Source: Burkholderia pyrrocinia (GTDB lineage: Bacteria > Pseudomonadota > Gammaproteobacteria > Burkholderiales > Burkholderiaceae). From it: a stretch of DNA of 64,000 nucleotides. Where the stretch lies: assembly GCF_022809715.1 (NCBI RefSeq), contig NZ_CP094460.1:62001-126000 (forward strand), written 5' to 3'. The stretch's first letter is position 1, and every line of letters begins with the position of its first letter. Both the position numbers and the translations under genes were made by a program. Under the pieces are notes generated by a model. The model saw only the letters and a program-made list of their open reading frames with translations, made no database searches and was not told the origin of the DNA. Below, in pieces: positions 1 to 10,128 of the stretch.

Positions 1-735
1 CGACAGATTGATTCGTGGTCGCAGATGGCACCACGTCAGCAGGATCGGCTCAAGGCACGTGTGCAGGTGCAGATCGCACAACCATCGACCTTGGCAAGCC
101 TCAAAAAGCGGCTAGAACCATTGTCGGTGGATGAGAAGCATTCCCTTGCAGTGCTGCTGGTCCAGACGGCAAACTCGGACGGTGTCGTGTCACCGGCAGA
201 GGTCAAGCTGCTTGAAAAGGTTTACCAGGCGCTCGGACTTGACCCGCAGCAGTTATATGGGGATCTCCACGGTAATGCCGTTGTTGGTTCTCCGATCTCG
301 CCGCAAGCGCATACCAACGCATCCCCGTTGAAGCTTGTGCCGTCGCAGCCGGGCTTCGCACTTGATCCGGCTCGAATCGAAGCGCTTCAAAAGGAAACCG
401 CAAGGGTTTCCGCAATGTTGGCCGACGTGTTTGCCGACGAGGAGTCAGGCATCCAGCCAGTTTCAGAGCCAGCTGCCACCCTGGCAACGAAGCCAGAATC
501 CTTTAGCTTGCTCGGGATGGATGATGCTCACTCAGCGCTCCTCCGGCTGCTGCTGACGAGGCCGAAATGGACGCGCGCGGAGTTGGTCGATGCTGCTTCT
601 GACCTTGACATGATGCTAGATGGCGCCATTGAACAGGTCAATGAGGCTGCGCTTGATCACTGGGACGAACCGCTCATTGACGGGGAGGACCCAATCGAAA
701 TCAATCAGGAACTTGCACAACGGTTAGCAGCATGA
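1..735 (+). CDS. sngA: TerB-domain protein, C-terminal part (Shango SngA), 5' end outside window
   Basis: The frame is open from base 1, so the gene starts before the window and only about 244 C-terminal residues are visible; the ATG at 25 is probably internal. A TerB-like helical module follows (around residues 35-85 of the visible part), with the typical acidic signature SDGVVSPAE. The tail (PKWTRAELVDAASDLDMMLD) resembles the TerB-C region, which often ends such proteins. The stop overlaps the next gene by ATGA, so the three genes are one operon. A TerB protein followed by a BrxD-like ATPase and a DEAD/DEAH helicase is the gene order described for the Shango anti-phage system. The family is clear; the Shango name rests on gene order and domains. 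Codon use is much less GC3-rich than in the genes right of 13 kb. Confidence 0.75.
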   Translation, partial: RQIDSWSQMAPRQQDRLKARVQVQIAQPSTLASLKKRLEPLSVDEKHSLAVLLVQTANSDGVVSPAEVKLLEKVYQALGLDPQQLYGDLHGNAVVGSPISPQAHTNASPLKLVPSQPGFALDPARIEALQKETARVSAMLADVFADEESGIQPVSEPAATLATKPESFSLLGMDDAHSALLRLLLTRPKWTRAELVDAASDLDMMLDGAIEQVNEAALDHWDEPLIDGEDPIEINQELAQRLAA

Positions 736-2030
736 CAACAATTCGTCCCAAGGACCGCGATGCGGTTCTTCAGTCACTCCGCGCGGGCGTTGTTCCGCGA
801 ATCGGACAACATCTTATCCAGGTGGGGCGCCACAAAGAACTCGACGCGCTGATCCAGGATATTGCGCGAGTCGCCGACGGTGGGTCGAGTTTCCGCGTGG
901 TGATCGGTGAGTACGGCGCGGGCAAGACGTTTTTCCTGAATCTCGTGCGAGCTATTGCCCTGGAGAAGAAACTTGTCACGGTCCACGCCGACCTGAATCC
1001 CGACCGCCGCTTACACGCGTCGGGCGGACAGGCGCGCTCGTTGTACGCTGAACTGGCGAAGAATATCTCGACACGTACGAAAGCTGATGGCGGTGCCATG
1101 GCGGCCATCGTCGAGAAATTCATCGGCCAGGCCAAAACTGAAGCGAAGGCTGCGGGTCGAGCGAGCGAAGAGGTTATTCGGGCCCAACTCAACCAGTTGA
1201 CCGAGATGGTCAACGGATATGATTTCGCCGACGTCATCGCCGCATATTGCCGTGGGTTTGAAGAGGGCAATGAGCAGCTCAAGGGTGATGCCGTTCGTTG
1301 GTTGAGGGGTGAGTTCACTACGAAGACGGATGCACGCGCGGCGCTGGGTGTACGCACTATCATTGATGATGCGTCGATCTATGACCAGCTTAAGCTAATG
1401 GCACGTTTCGTAAGACTTGCAGGGTACAGCGGACTACTGGTGTGCCTCGATGAATTGGTCAATCTTTACAAGCTCGCGAACGTCCAGGCTCGTAACGCGA
1501 ACTACGAACAAATCCTGCGGATCCTGAACGACTCTCTTCAGGGTTCTGCTGAAGGGCTCGGATTCGTCCTCGGCGGAACGCCTGAATTTTTATTAGACAC
1601 GAAACGCGGGCTTTACAGCTATACGGCACTCCAGTCGCGACTCGCCGAAAACACGTTCGCAACGAGTGGGTTCGTTGATTACACGGGTCCGGTCATCCGG
1701 CTTGCCAGCCTTACGCCGGAAGATTTTTATGTTCTGCTGGACAAGATTCGTCTCGTGCATGCCTTCGGCGACGAGGCGAAGGCGCAACTGCCGGCGGAAG
1801 CAATTCCCGCTTTCATGGCTCATTGCGCGATGCGCCTTGGCGACCAATACTTTCGCACGCCACGAACTACGATTACCGCATTTATCAATCTCTTGGCCGT
1901 ACTCGAACAGAACCAGACTGCTGAATGGCAGCAACTGATCGGAGCGCTCGAAGTAGAGAAAGACACTGGGGGTATGAGTGACGTAGCGACCGAGGGTGAC
2001 GATGAATTCGCAAGCTTCCGCCTCGGCTGA
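732..2030 (+). CDS. sngB: BrxD-like P-loop ATPase (Shango SngB)
   Basis: A 432-residue ATP-binding protein of the BREX-BrxD/DUF2791 type. Walker A is GEYGAGKTF (residues 59-67) and Walker B is LLVCLDELVNL (235-245) with the acidic pair D240-E241. An AAA-like core and an ORC-like C-terminal winged region are expected from the family. The ATG overlaps the stop of sngA (ATGA) and the C-terminus overlaps the helicase start by 35 bp, so translation is probably coupled. No PglZ, BrxC or PglX gene is present, which argues against BREX. In Shango the ATPase is thought to work with the helicase; its exact DNA substrate is not readable from sequence. Confidence 0.8.
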   Translation: MTTIRPKDRDAVLQSLRAGVVPRIGQHLIQVGRHKELDALIQDIARVADGGSSFRVVIGEYGAGKTFFLNLVRAIALEKKLVTVHADLNPDRRLHASGGQARSLYAELAKNISTRTKADGGAMAAIVEKFIGQAKTEAKAAGRASEEVIRAQLNQLTEMVNGYDFADVIAAYCRGFEEGNEQLKGDAVRWLRGEFTTKTDARAALGVRTIIDDASIYDQLKLMARFVRLAGYSGLLVCLDELVNLYKLANVQARNANYEQILRILNDSLQGSAEGLGFVLGGTPEFLLDTKRGLYSYTALQSRLAENTFATSGFVDYTGPVIRLASLTPEDFYVLLDKIRLVHAFGDEAKAQLPAEAIPAFMAHCAMRLGDQYFRTPRTTITAFINLLAVLEQNQTAEWQQLIGALEVEKDTGGMSDVATEGDDEFASFRLG

Positions 2031-4245
2031 TTCGAGGAGCTTTGACCTTCTCGACGAAAGGATTCGCCGGTGGATCTGGAGAGAAGGGTGGACTGAGTTG
2101 CGCGACGCGCAGGAACGTGCGGTGCCTGCGCTAATCAATGCCGACCGAGACATCATCATTGCGGCTCAAACAGCGGCTGGGAAGACTGAAGCGGCATTTC
2201 TTCCGATCTTGTCAAACCTGCTCCGCGAGTCGCCGTGCAGTGGGTCAGTTCTTTACGTCAGTCCTCTCAAGGCTCTCATCAATGACCAGTGGTCTCGACT
2301 GGATAGCCTTTGCGAGGAACTGGAGATTTCTGTTGTCGGGTGGCACGGCGATGTTTCAAGCAGTAGAAAGCAGCGATTTTTCAAGAATCCGACGGGTGTT
2401 CTTCTGATAACACCTGAGTCCCTAGAAGCGATGTTCGTCAACCGCGGGTCGTCCATGGCGGCGACATTCGCTTCTCTGCGCTACATCGTTGTCGATGAAT
2501 TGCACGCTTTTATCGGCTCCGAGCGAGGAAAGCAGCTTCAGTCCTTGATGTACCGCGTCGAGCGAGCATGTGGTCATACTGTGCCACGTGTCGGACTATC
2601 GGCGACCCTAGGTGACATGCAGCTCGCTGCACGATTCTTGCGTCCGGGTGGCGAGTCGGCGATTGGTATCATCGAGTCAAAAAGTACCACTCAGGAGCTG
2701 AAGGTCTTGATCAAGGGTTTCGTGCACCGACCGCCACGAGTGGAGCGCGAACCTGATCTTGAAAGTCCGAATCTCGAGGACGCAGTCCCAGGAAGTACCG
2801 TTGATGTTGCGAATCAGCTATATGCGTCGCTGCGCGGTTCTAACAATCTCATATTTCCGAACAGCCGCAGACAGGTGGAAACGTACGCGGATCTTTTGCG
2901 TCGCGCGTGCGAGCGGGACGGGTATCCCAACGAATTCTGGCCTCACCACGGAAGCCTTTCGAAGGAACTGCGGGAGGATACCGAGAGAGTCCTGAAGGAG
3001 GGGGCAAGACCGGCTAGCGCCATTTGCACAACTACACTCGAGCTCGGAATCGATATCGGCTCGGTGAAGAGCATTGCGCAGATTGGAGCTCCTCCCTCGG
3101 TGGCGAGTCTGCGTCAGCGTCTCGGTCGATCCGGCCGGCGCAAAGGAGAACCGTCCATCCTGCGTGGCTACTGTATCGAATCCGATCTGGCGCCACAGTC
3201 CGATTTTTCGGACAGGATACGCGAAAGTCTGGTTCAGTCAGTCGCTATGGTGCATCTGCTGATGCGGAAATGGTTCGAGCCACCACGAATCGGCGGCCTC
3301 CATGCATCGTCTCTTGTACAACAAATTCTTTCAATCATCGCTGAACGCGGAGGATGCACTGCGGGATATCTATGGAGCAGTCTGATTGCGAGCGGTACGT
3401 TCGACGCGATCGACAAGTCGACATTCACGGAAATTCTGCTTCATCTTGGCAAGCTTGACCTCATTGTGCAGTCGTCAAATGGCCTGCTGCTGCACGGCGA
3501 GGCAGGCGAGAAGTTGGTCAACCACTATGAGTTCTATTCCGCGTTTGCGACTGACGAGGAGTTCCGACTGATTGCTAAAGGGCGCCAGCTCGGGAGCCTG
3601 CCAGTTGCCCATCCACTGACCATCGGACAGGGTTTGATTTTTGCTGGGCGGCGCTGGCGCGTCCAGGAAGTAGATCAGGAAAACAAGACCATCTATGTGT
3701 TGCCGGACCACGGCGGCGCCCCGCCGCAGTTTGACGGGAACGGTGCTATGGTTCACGACGAAGTTCGGCGTGAAATGCGACGTGTTCTTGCAAGTGACGC
3801 AGCGGAACCGACCCTGGACGCACGAGGTCGTGAACTGCTGCAAGAAGCGCGTCGCTTCTATGCCGATGCCTCGTTGGCCTCCGCCGTGTTCGTACAGGAA
3901 GGTGCAGCTGTGCACATCGCTACTTGGCGAGGTGACTGGATTAACGACACACTCGCCTTACTGCTCAAGGCGCACAAAATCGATGCCTTCAACGGTGGTG
4001 TTGTGGTCAGCGTTACCAACGCACACGTGGACCGCCTAGTCGACGTTTTTAGGGGGATCGGTGAATGGGATGCAACGACGGCCCTGGATTCGCTCGGGAA
4101 AATTGAAAATCTCGAGCAAGAGAAATGGGATTGGGCTCTACCTGAAAAAGTGAGACGACGTGCGTTCGCGTCGACACATCTCGATATCGGTGGAGCGCTG
4201 GCTTTTGCTAGAGAGCTCGGAAGTGCCGGTAGCAATGCCGAGTAA
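1996..4245 (+). CDS. sngC: DEAD/DEAH-box helicase (Shango SngC)
   Basis: A 749-residue superfamily 2 helicase of Lhr-like architecture. Motifs are in order: Q-motif region LRDAQE (35-40), motif I AQTAAGKT (57-64), motif II DELH (167-170), motif III SAT (202-204), the TTLELGIDIG segment (346-355), and motif VI QRLGRSGRR (374-382). A long C-terminal part of about 350 residues follows the two RecA folds. The start is GTG at 1996; ATG at 2002 is a near alternative. The gene overlaps sngB and closes the three-gene unit. A 95 bp gap without an obvious terminator separates it from jetA, so read-through into the Wadjet operon is possible. Confidence 0.82.
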   Translation: MTMNSQASASADSRSFDLLDERIRRWIWREGWTELRDAQERAVPALINADRDIIIAAQTAAGKTEAAFLPILSNLLRESPCSGSVLYVSPLKALINDQWSRLDSLCEELEISVVGWHGDVSSSRKQRFFKNPTGVLLITPESLEAMFVNRGSSMAATFASLRYIVVDELHAFIGSERGKQLQSLMYRVERACGHTVPRVGLSATLGDMQLAARFLRPGGESAIGIIESKSTTQELKVLIKGFVHRPPRVEREPDLESPNLEDAVPGSTVDVANQLYASLRGSNNLIFPNSRRQVETYADLLRRACERDGYPNEFWPHHGSLSKELREDTERVLKEGARPASAICTTTLELGIDIGSVKSIAQIGAPPSVASLRQRLGRSGRRKGEPSILRGYCIESDLAPQSDFSDRIRESLVQSVAMVHLLMRKWFEPPRIGGLHASSLVQQILSIIAERGGCTAGYLWSSLIASGTFDAIDKSTFTEILLHLGKLDLIVQSSNGLLLHGEAGEKLVNHYEFYSAFATDEEFRLIAKGRQLGSLPVAHPLTIGQGLIFAGRRWRVQEVDQENKTIYVLPDHGGAPPQFDGNGAMVHDEVRREMRRVLASDAAEPTLDARGRELLQEARRFYADASLASAVFVQEGAAVHIATWRGDWINDTLALLLKAHKIDAFNGGVVVSVTNAHVDRLVDVFRGIGEWDATTALDSLGKIENLEQEKWDWALPEKVRRRAFASTHLDIGGALAFARELGSAGSNAE

Positions 4246-4340
4246 GCGATGGTGGGTTTCGGAAGTCACGTTTGAGTGAACAGGTGTAGCCAACCGTCAG
4301 AGAATCAACCCGCGAAGGCCGAGCTGAAGACGAGCGTGAC

Positions 4341-5822
4341 ATGAAAACCGCACTGGTGCTGCATGAACTCAAGGCAATTCGAGAGAAACCGATGTGGATG
4401 CTGCTCGGCTCCCATCAGGCGCCTTTGACCATAGCGCTATTGCAATCGCTGTTTTCCGAAAGCTCGACGCAGTTGGGTTCGGCGAGTCTAATGGAGAAGC
4501 TCTCGGTCGAACTGGACGGATTACGTGCCCGCGGAGAGGATATTGAAAAGACGCCGCAGATTCTGGTTGCCGAGTGGGTGCAGGCCAAATGGCTAGCTCG
4601 CAGTTTTCCGGAGGGGGCCAGCGAAGAGCTATATGAGCTCTCGGCAGACGTAGTGCCAGCGCTGCAACTGGTCAGAGGACAGCTTGAGCCGAGGCAGACG
4701 GCTACTGAAAGCGGCCTGGCGGTCGTTATCGATTCTGTGCTCCGCTTGGCTTCCGACACCGACCCAGATCCGGCATCTCGACTGACGACTCTCCATGAGG
4801 AGTCCAGGCGCATTACTGAGGAAATCCGGCATGTCATGAAGCATGGTGTGTCGCCTCTGGATCCCGCTCGTGCCAGCGAACGGGGGCGTCATATCGTTGC
4901 GATGACGGAGGCGATTGCAGTCGATTTCAGGCGGGTGCGTGAAGCATTTGAACGCCTCAATCGCGACTTGCGCCGACAACTGGTCGAGCACGATGGATCT
5001 CGCGGAGAGGTATTGGAGAAGGTATTCCTTGGGAGCGACGTCATTGCGGAAAGTGACGAGGGTAAGTCTTTTCTCGCATTTTGGCGGTTGTTGACTGACC
5101 CTTCGCAATCTGAAGGATTAAAAGCTGCGCTGGAAGCGCTGGAGTCTCGACCATTTATCCGTTCACTGGGCCTCGAGGAGCGCCGACGGCTTTTTCGTGT
5201 GACGGAGACATTGCTCGTCGAAGGCGGGATGGTTCAGGACGTTATGGCAACGCTGAGCCGTAGTCTGAAAACCTTTGTGCAAAGTCGGGAGTTCCAGGAG
5301 CAGCGCAAGATTCAGCGTTTGATCCGCTCTGCGATCGCGGAGTCACTGGCGCTGAAGGACCAACTGACCAATGGCCGAACTTTGGATTTCACCCTGACGT
5401 TGTCGACCAGCAGCTTGCGTTCGGTGGCGCAACTGGTACTCGCTGATCCACAGGAGCGCCCCGGAGAAACTTCAGTCGACGAGGCCGAGGCGCCGGAAAT
5501 CGACCTTGAGGCCATGCGTGAGATGATCGACAACGCGGATATCGACATTCCGCTACTTAAGCAGAACGTCCGGTCCGCACTAGCCGAGCGCAATCAGGTG
5601 AGTGTTGGAGAATTGACCCGTATGTTCGAGGTCACCCAGGGGCTTGCGTCAATAGTTGGCTATATGTCCCTTGGTCAGAGATACGGTATCGTTCTCCAGA
5701 ACAGCGAGCGTGAATTCCATCCATGGGAACGGGTGTCGTGGGCCGGACAAGATGGTGTCGTGCGCCACGCACGGATTGCACAGATACTATTTACGAGGGA
5801 CTGCCTGAATGACCTCGATTAG
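4341..5822 (+). CDS. jetA: Wadjet JetA (DUF3375), kleisin-like subunit
   Basis: A 493-residue DUF3375 protein, usual length for JetA, rich in charged helices. In Wadjet, JetA is the MukF-like kleisin that bridges the JetC heads and recruits JetB. The N-terminus (ALVLHELKAIREKPMWMLLG) is the expected winged-helix start. It is the first gene of jetABCD, and its last 14 bp overlap jetB. The ribosome-binding site is weak. Identification rests on family features and on the unmistakable four-gene order. Confidence 0.9.
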   Translation: MKTALVLHELKAIREKPMWMLLGSHQAPLTIALLQSLFSESSTQLGSASLMEKLSVELDGLRARGEDIEKTPQILVAEWVQAKWLARSFPEGASEELYELSADVVPALQLVRGQLEPRQTATESGLAVVIDSVLRLASDTDPDPASRLTTLHEESRRITEEIRHVMKHGVSPLDPARASERGRHIVAMTEAIAVDFRRVREAFERLNRDLRRQLVEHDGSRGEVLEKVFLGSDVIAESDEGKSFLAFWRLLTDPSQSEGLKAALEALESRPFIRSLGLEERRRLFRVTETLLVEGGMVQDVMATLSRSLKTFVQSREFQEQRKIQRLIRSAIAESLALKDQLTNGRTLDFTLTLSTSSLRSVAQLVLADPQERPGETSVDEAEAPEIDLEAMREMIDNADIDIPLLKQNVRSALAERNQVSVGELTRMFEVTQGLASIVGYMSLGQRYGIVLQNSEREFHPWERVSWAGQDGVVRHARIAQILFTRDCLNDLD

Positions 5823-6672
5823 CAAACGCCATAACCGTCAACCCGTCTTCCGGCGGATGGGCGGTGGGACCGAATTTCGGACGGGTATAGCGGACGCGAT
5901 AGGCGATGCGCCCGAGGCGGGTGACCTGGACAGGCACGCAGAGTTGCCTGATGAAGCAGACGACGAATTCCATCGTCCAGTCGACGGCGGCCAGGAGAAG
6001 GCGCTCTTCGAAGGTGACTCGTCGACGCTACCGTATGACGTGCGCCGGGCGTACGCGTTGCTGCTTCGCGGTCCCTCAATCGACGAACGTCACAGCAGAC
6101 TCTGGCCAGTCCTGATAGACCACGAGCCGCGATTGCGACAATTGCTGCATGCGGCCTTCCTCGATCTCGTCATTGACCGAGAGCAAAAAATCGCATTTGC
6201 ACGCCCGGCCTATGCTCCGGAGCTCGACGTGCCGCAACTTCTGCGGGAAGTCCGGCTTACCTTCGTTGATTCCGCTCTGGTGCTTTTCTTGAGGATGGAG
6301 TTGACTCTGGCTGAAGCCGAAGGTCGCCGTGCAACGATTTCCCGGTCGGAAATGGTCGATCATCTGAAAGCGTACGAAGCCAGTGATATCGTTGACCGGG
6401 TGCGTTTTAGCAGGCAGGTCGAAGCAGCGATTGAAAAGGCCAAGAAGTACAACTTCCTTCGCCTGATTCGCAATAGCGGAGACCGCTTCGAGGTGTCGCC
6501 AGCGCTCAAGCTGGTGTTCTCACATGAACAGATAAGCGAACTGTCGCTAACCTATCGGCGTATCAGGGAACAGGCAGACGGGAGACCAGCAGTAGAGGAT
6601 GATGCAGGGAGCTTGCCGAGCGTCGATGAGCCGGACGAATTTGATGAAGACAGTGTGATGGACGGGGAGTGA
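5809..6672 (+). CDS. jetB: Wadjet JetB (DUF4194), MukE-like subunit
   Basis: A 287-residue protein with a DUF4194 core (about residues 60-245), the MukE-like KITE partner of JetA. The N-terminal about 55 residues and the C-terminal tail (DEPDEFDEDSVMDGE) are acidic and low-complexity, so probably disordered. It overlaps jetA by 14 bp and lies 6 bp before jetC. In the known complex JetB helps hold the SMC dimer and the DNA. No catalytic residues are expected. Confidence 0.9.
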   Translation: MTSISKRHNRQPVFRRMGGGTEFRTGIADAIGDAPEAGDLDRHAELPDEADDEFHRPVDGGQEKALFEGDSSTLPYDVRRAYALLLRGPSIDERHSRLWPVLIDHEPRLRQLLHAAFLDLVIDREQKIAFARPAYAPELDVPQLLREVRLTFVDSALVLFLRMELTLAEAEGRRATISRSEMVDHLKAYEASDIVDRVRFSRQVEAAIEKAKKYNFLRLIRNSGDRFEVSPALKLVFSHEQISELSLTYRRIREQADGRPAVEDDAGSLPSVDEPDEFDEDSVMDGE

Positions 6673-6678
6673 TCGAAC

Positions 6679-9600
6679 GTGGAGACAGCCCAGCTATTCG
6701 AGGATCCGGAATTGTCGCCGGCAGCGGCGGACGGGGCAGCGCGTAGGGAAGAGGGTTCTCGCCCGACATGGAGCGATCGTGATCTCGAAGAAGCAGAGCA
6801 GCAGCAGTTCAGGCTGCGGCAAATGCAGGTCATGAACTGGGGGACGTTTAGCAAGCTCCACGTATTCGATATTTCGCCGCGCGGTCACTTGCTCGTTGGG
6901 CCGTCCGGATCGGGAAAATCGACCATTCTCGATGCACATTCGGCGTTGATGGCGCCGCCGAATTCAGAGTTCAATGCTGCGGCCCGGGGTAACGATAAAG
7001 TCACCCGTGATCGGACGATGGTCACTTATGTACGTGGAGCCTGGGCTACGCAGGAATCGGAGGAAGGGATCATCGCGGCGCAGTATCTGCGACCCGACAC
7101 CACCCTCAGTGCAGTCGCCGAGGTGTATGCAAACGCACAGGGGCAGATGCTGACGCTGGTCGGCATGTGGTGGATCAAGGGTAAGTCGACACTCGCAAAG
7201 GACGTGCGACACTGTTTCTTCGTGATCGAACGGGAATTCAGTCTCAAGGAACTGTCGTTCTTCATGCAGGCCGACTACAACCTGCGCTCGTTTGCAAAGC
7301 ATCTTCCTGAAGTCAAACCTTTTGAAACGCACGCGTCCTTCCGTGAACGCTTCAAGGCGCGCCTAGGTATAGACCACGACCTAGCGTTGCGATTGCTTCA
7401 CAGGACACAGTCGTCGAAGAATCTGGGCGATATCAACGCGTTCATGCGTGACAATATGCTGGACGAGCCCCAAACGTTCGGCCTTGCCAAAGCGCTCTGC
7501 GAGGACTTCAACACGCTGGCAGCGGCCCACCAGGACGTCGTGGAGGCTCGTAAGCAGCGCGATCTGCTTAATCTCGCACGTTCGCATCATAAGTTGTATC
7601 AGGAGCATCACGCGGAGGTCGCCCGGGTTGACGAACTGCTGGCGCAACTTGACCACCACCGCGAATATCTGCAATACACGTTGCGTGGCCGGCGTGTGGA
7701 CGAGTTGAAGATCGCGCTCGAAGGGCTGCGTCAGAGCGTCGATGCATTGGCTCGTAAGGCGGACGACCAGCAGACCGAACTCCAGCGATTGATGGCGCTG
7801 CGTGCCGGCATGAACGACGGCAATGTCGCAGGGCTACAGTCGCAGCTGGCCACCAAGGAAACGCAATTGAAGCAGGTTCGCCGTGCGCGTGCCCGGGTGT
7901 CAGTCTGGCTCCAGACGCTCGGGTGGCCTGAGCCGCAAGATGCTGGCCATTTTGGCGAATGTATCGGTCGCGCCGGAGTGCTGCGGGGTCGCGGTCCGGG
8001 TGAAGAAGGCGAGGCGAAGGCCGAGGAACTGCGCCAGAAGAGATTTGAGGCGGAACGGCAGCTCAAGGAACTGCTTGCTGATGCGACCTCGCTTGAACAG
8101 AGAAAATCGAACTTGCCGCGTGAACTGGTCAATGTCCGCGACCAGATTGCACTCACCCTGAATTTGGATCCCGCTTCGCTTCCATTCGGCGGTGAACTGC
8201 TCGACGTACCCGAGAAATTCAGGCGGTGGCAAGGTGCTCTGGAGCGTTTGCTGGCTCCTCTTACCCGCTCGTTTCTCGTGCCGGAGGAACACTATCCGGG
8301 AGTTGTGAACTGGCTCGAGTCGAATCATACGGGACAGCATGTGCTTTACCTGCGTATGCGCCCGCATCAGAAGCGTTTCGATAATGGTCCGAAGGCTCCC
8401 GGCAGGATGCTGGATTCATCGGCGGATGAATACGGCGGCTGGCTGCGCGACGAGATAGCCGCACATTACGGCGAGTTCGTGTGCGCAGAAACGGCTGAGG
8501 AGTTTCGTAATTCACCGCGGGCCATCAGCCTGCACGGTCAGGTCAAGCGAGGAGGTGCACGGCATGAGAAAAATGACCGTACCCGCCTTGATGAACGTCG
8601 GGGTTGGGCGATCGGTTTTTCCAACGAGCAAAAAAAACTTGAGCTTCTCGATGAAATCCACGCTCAGCAGAAGGTGGAAAGCGAAGCCAGTCGGGAGCTA
8701 GCCGAACTTCAGGCGACGCAGAACAAGGAACGGGAGAAGCTGAACGCAGCAGCGGAATTGACGCAGGTGGTCTGGGAGGACATCGACGACGTCTCGGTGG
8801 CCGACGAGGTGCAGCGTTTGCTGAACCAGATAGAAGAGGCGCAACGTTCACACCCGGAGATCCAGGAACTCGATGAGCGAATCAAGGCGCAGGGGGCAAA
8901 GGCCGCCCAGGCGGGCAGCGCGCATGAAACAGAAAGGAATAAATATGCTGACACCGAACAGCAGATCAACGGGTTGATCCGGGATCTGGAAAATACGCGC
9001 GACGATGCGCGTATGCCGTCGGTAGACGGGGATGAGCTTCAGTCATTATTTGGGAACTTGGACGACCTGACGCTGGAGAACCTGGAGCAGCGACGCCTAT
9101 CTGCGCGCAGTGAACTGAAGGACAGAAGGAACGACGCCGATAAGGCTCAAGCAAATGAGCGGAACTTGCTTGAGGAAGTTCTCCGTATGTTTCAGCGTGA
9201 ACACAAGATGGCAGCTGCGGATATGGGGGCGACGCTGGACGATTGGCCCGACTATGCCCGGCTGTTAGCCAAAATCGAGGAGGACGATCTACCCCGATTC
9301 GAGGAGCGTTTTTTCAAGCTGCTCAACGAACAGAGCGATCGCCATCTGGCCCGACTAAGGCAGCGTCTCATTACCGAGAAGGATGAGATACGGGGGCGCA
9401 TGAATATTGTCAACGACGCACTGTCGCAGTCGGAGTTCAACGCTGGTACCTATCTGGTTTTGGAGAACCGGCCTCGAACGCTGCCGGATGTGACCGCGTT
9501 CCTGGCCGAGCTCAAGAGCTGCCTCGAGCGCAATATCAAGCCAGATGTGACCCGCGAGGAGCGAGAGGAGCAGTTTAAGGCCCTCAATACAATCGTCCAA

Positions 9601-10128
9601 CGGTTGCACAGTGACAAGCCGGAGGACGAGCGCTGGAAAGCACTTGTGCTAGACGTACGGCAGCACGTCGAATTTGTGGCAAAAGAATTTGATGCTGATG
9701 GCCGAGTGCGCGACATTTTTCAGTCCGGCGCCGGTAAGTCTGGCGGACAGCGACAAAAGCTGGCTGCGACATGCCTGGCGGCGGCATTGCGCTATCAACT
9801 CGCCGGGACGCAGAGACCGCTGCCGCAGTTTTGCACGGTATTGATGGATGAGGCGTTCGACAAAGCTGATAGCGAGTTCACCGCAATGACGCTGAACATC
9901 TTCAATACATTCGGATTCCAGATGCTGATGGCTACACCGATGAAGGCAGTAAGAACACTCGAGCCATTCATCGGTGGGGCCCACGTCTTTAGCAACAAGT
10001 TGCGCAACAGTTCTGGCGCGGTTGCGATCGAGTACGACATGGCGCATCGGCGACTGGTTGGTCTCAGCAATCAGCGGCCCGAAGAGAAAGGTAACGTCGA
10101 TGATGAAATACCTCAGAGCGACAACTAA
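6679..10128 (+). CDS. jetC: Wadjet JetC, SMC/MukB-like ATPase
   Basis: A 1149-residue SMC-family motor. Walker A GPSGSGKST lies at residues 74-82, preceded by an about 45-residue acidic leader. The middle (about 290-1000) is long heptad coiled coil interrupted by a hinge-like globular segment. The C-terminal signature SGAGKSGGQRQKLA (1016-1029) and Walker B VLMDEAFDKAD (1054-1064) complete the ATPase head. The start is GTG. It extrudes DNA loops with JetA/JetB so that JetD can recognise and cut small circular DNA. All ATPase motifs look intact. It ends in TAATG, overlapping jetD by one base. Confidence 0.93.
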   Translation: METAQLFEDPELSPAAADGAARREEGSRPTWSDRDLEEAEQQQFRLRQMQVMNWGTFSKLHVFDISPRGHLLVGPSGSGKSTILDAHSALMAPPNSEFNAAARGNDKVTRDRTMVTYVRGAWATQESEEGIIAAQYLRPDTTLSAVAEVYANAQGQMLTLVGMWWIKGKSTLAKDVRHCFFVIEREFSLKELSFFMQADYNLRSFAKHLPEVKPFETHASFRERFKARLGIDHDLALRLLHRTQSSKNLGDINAFMRDNMLDEPQTFGLAKALCEDFNTLAAAHQDVVEARKQRDLLNLARSHHKLYQEHHAEVARVDELLAQLDHHREYLQYTLRGRRVDELKIALEGLRQSVDALARKADDQQTELQRLMALRAGMNDGNVAGLQSQLATKETQLKQVRRARARVSVWLQTLGWPEPQDAGHFGECIGRAGVLRGRGPGEEGEAKAEELRQKRFEAERQLKELLADATSLEQRKSNLPRELVNVRDQIALTLNLDPASLPFGGELLDVPEKFRRWQGALERLLAPLTRSFLVPEEHYPGVVNWLESNHTGQHVLYLRMRPHQKRFDNGPKAPGRMLDSSADEYGGWLRDEIAAHYGEFVCAETAEEFRNSPRAISLHGQVKRGGARHEKNDRTRLDERRGWAIGFSNEQKKLELLDEIHAQQKVESEASRELAELQATQNKEREKLNAAAELTQVVWEDIDDVSVADEVQRLLNQIEEAQRSHPEIQELDERIKAQGAKAAQAGSAHETERNKYADTEQQINGLIRDLENTRDDARMPSVDGDELQSLFGNLDDLTLENLEQRRLSARSELKDRRNDADKAQANERNLLEEVLRMFQREHKMAAADMGATLDDWPDYARLLAKIEEDDLPRFEERFFKLLNEQSDRHLARLRQRLITEKDEIRGRMNIVNDALSQSEFNAGTYLVLENRPRTLPDVTAFLAELKSCLERNIKPDVTREEREEQFKALNTIVQRLHSDKPEDERWKALVLDVRQHVEFVAKEFDADGRVRDIFQSGAGKSGGQRQKLAATCLAAALRYQLAGTQRPLPQFCTVLMDEAFDKADSEFTAMTLNIFNTFGFQMLMATPMKAVRTLEPFIGGAHVFSNKLRNSSGAVAIEYDMAHRRLVGLSNQRPEEKGNVDDEIPQSDN

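Noticed and set aside
1..4245. BREX-type system, because of the BrxD-like ATPase and helicase
   Set aside because: No PglZ, BrxC, PglX or BrxA/B genes are present; the TerB-ATPase-helicase trio fits Shango better.
6679..10128. Housekeeping MukB/SbcC-type condensin
   Set aside because: It is embedded in the jetABCD operon with DUF3375, DUF4194 and a Toprim nuclease, the Wadjet signature.
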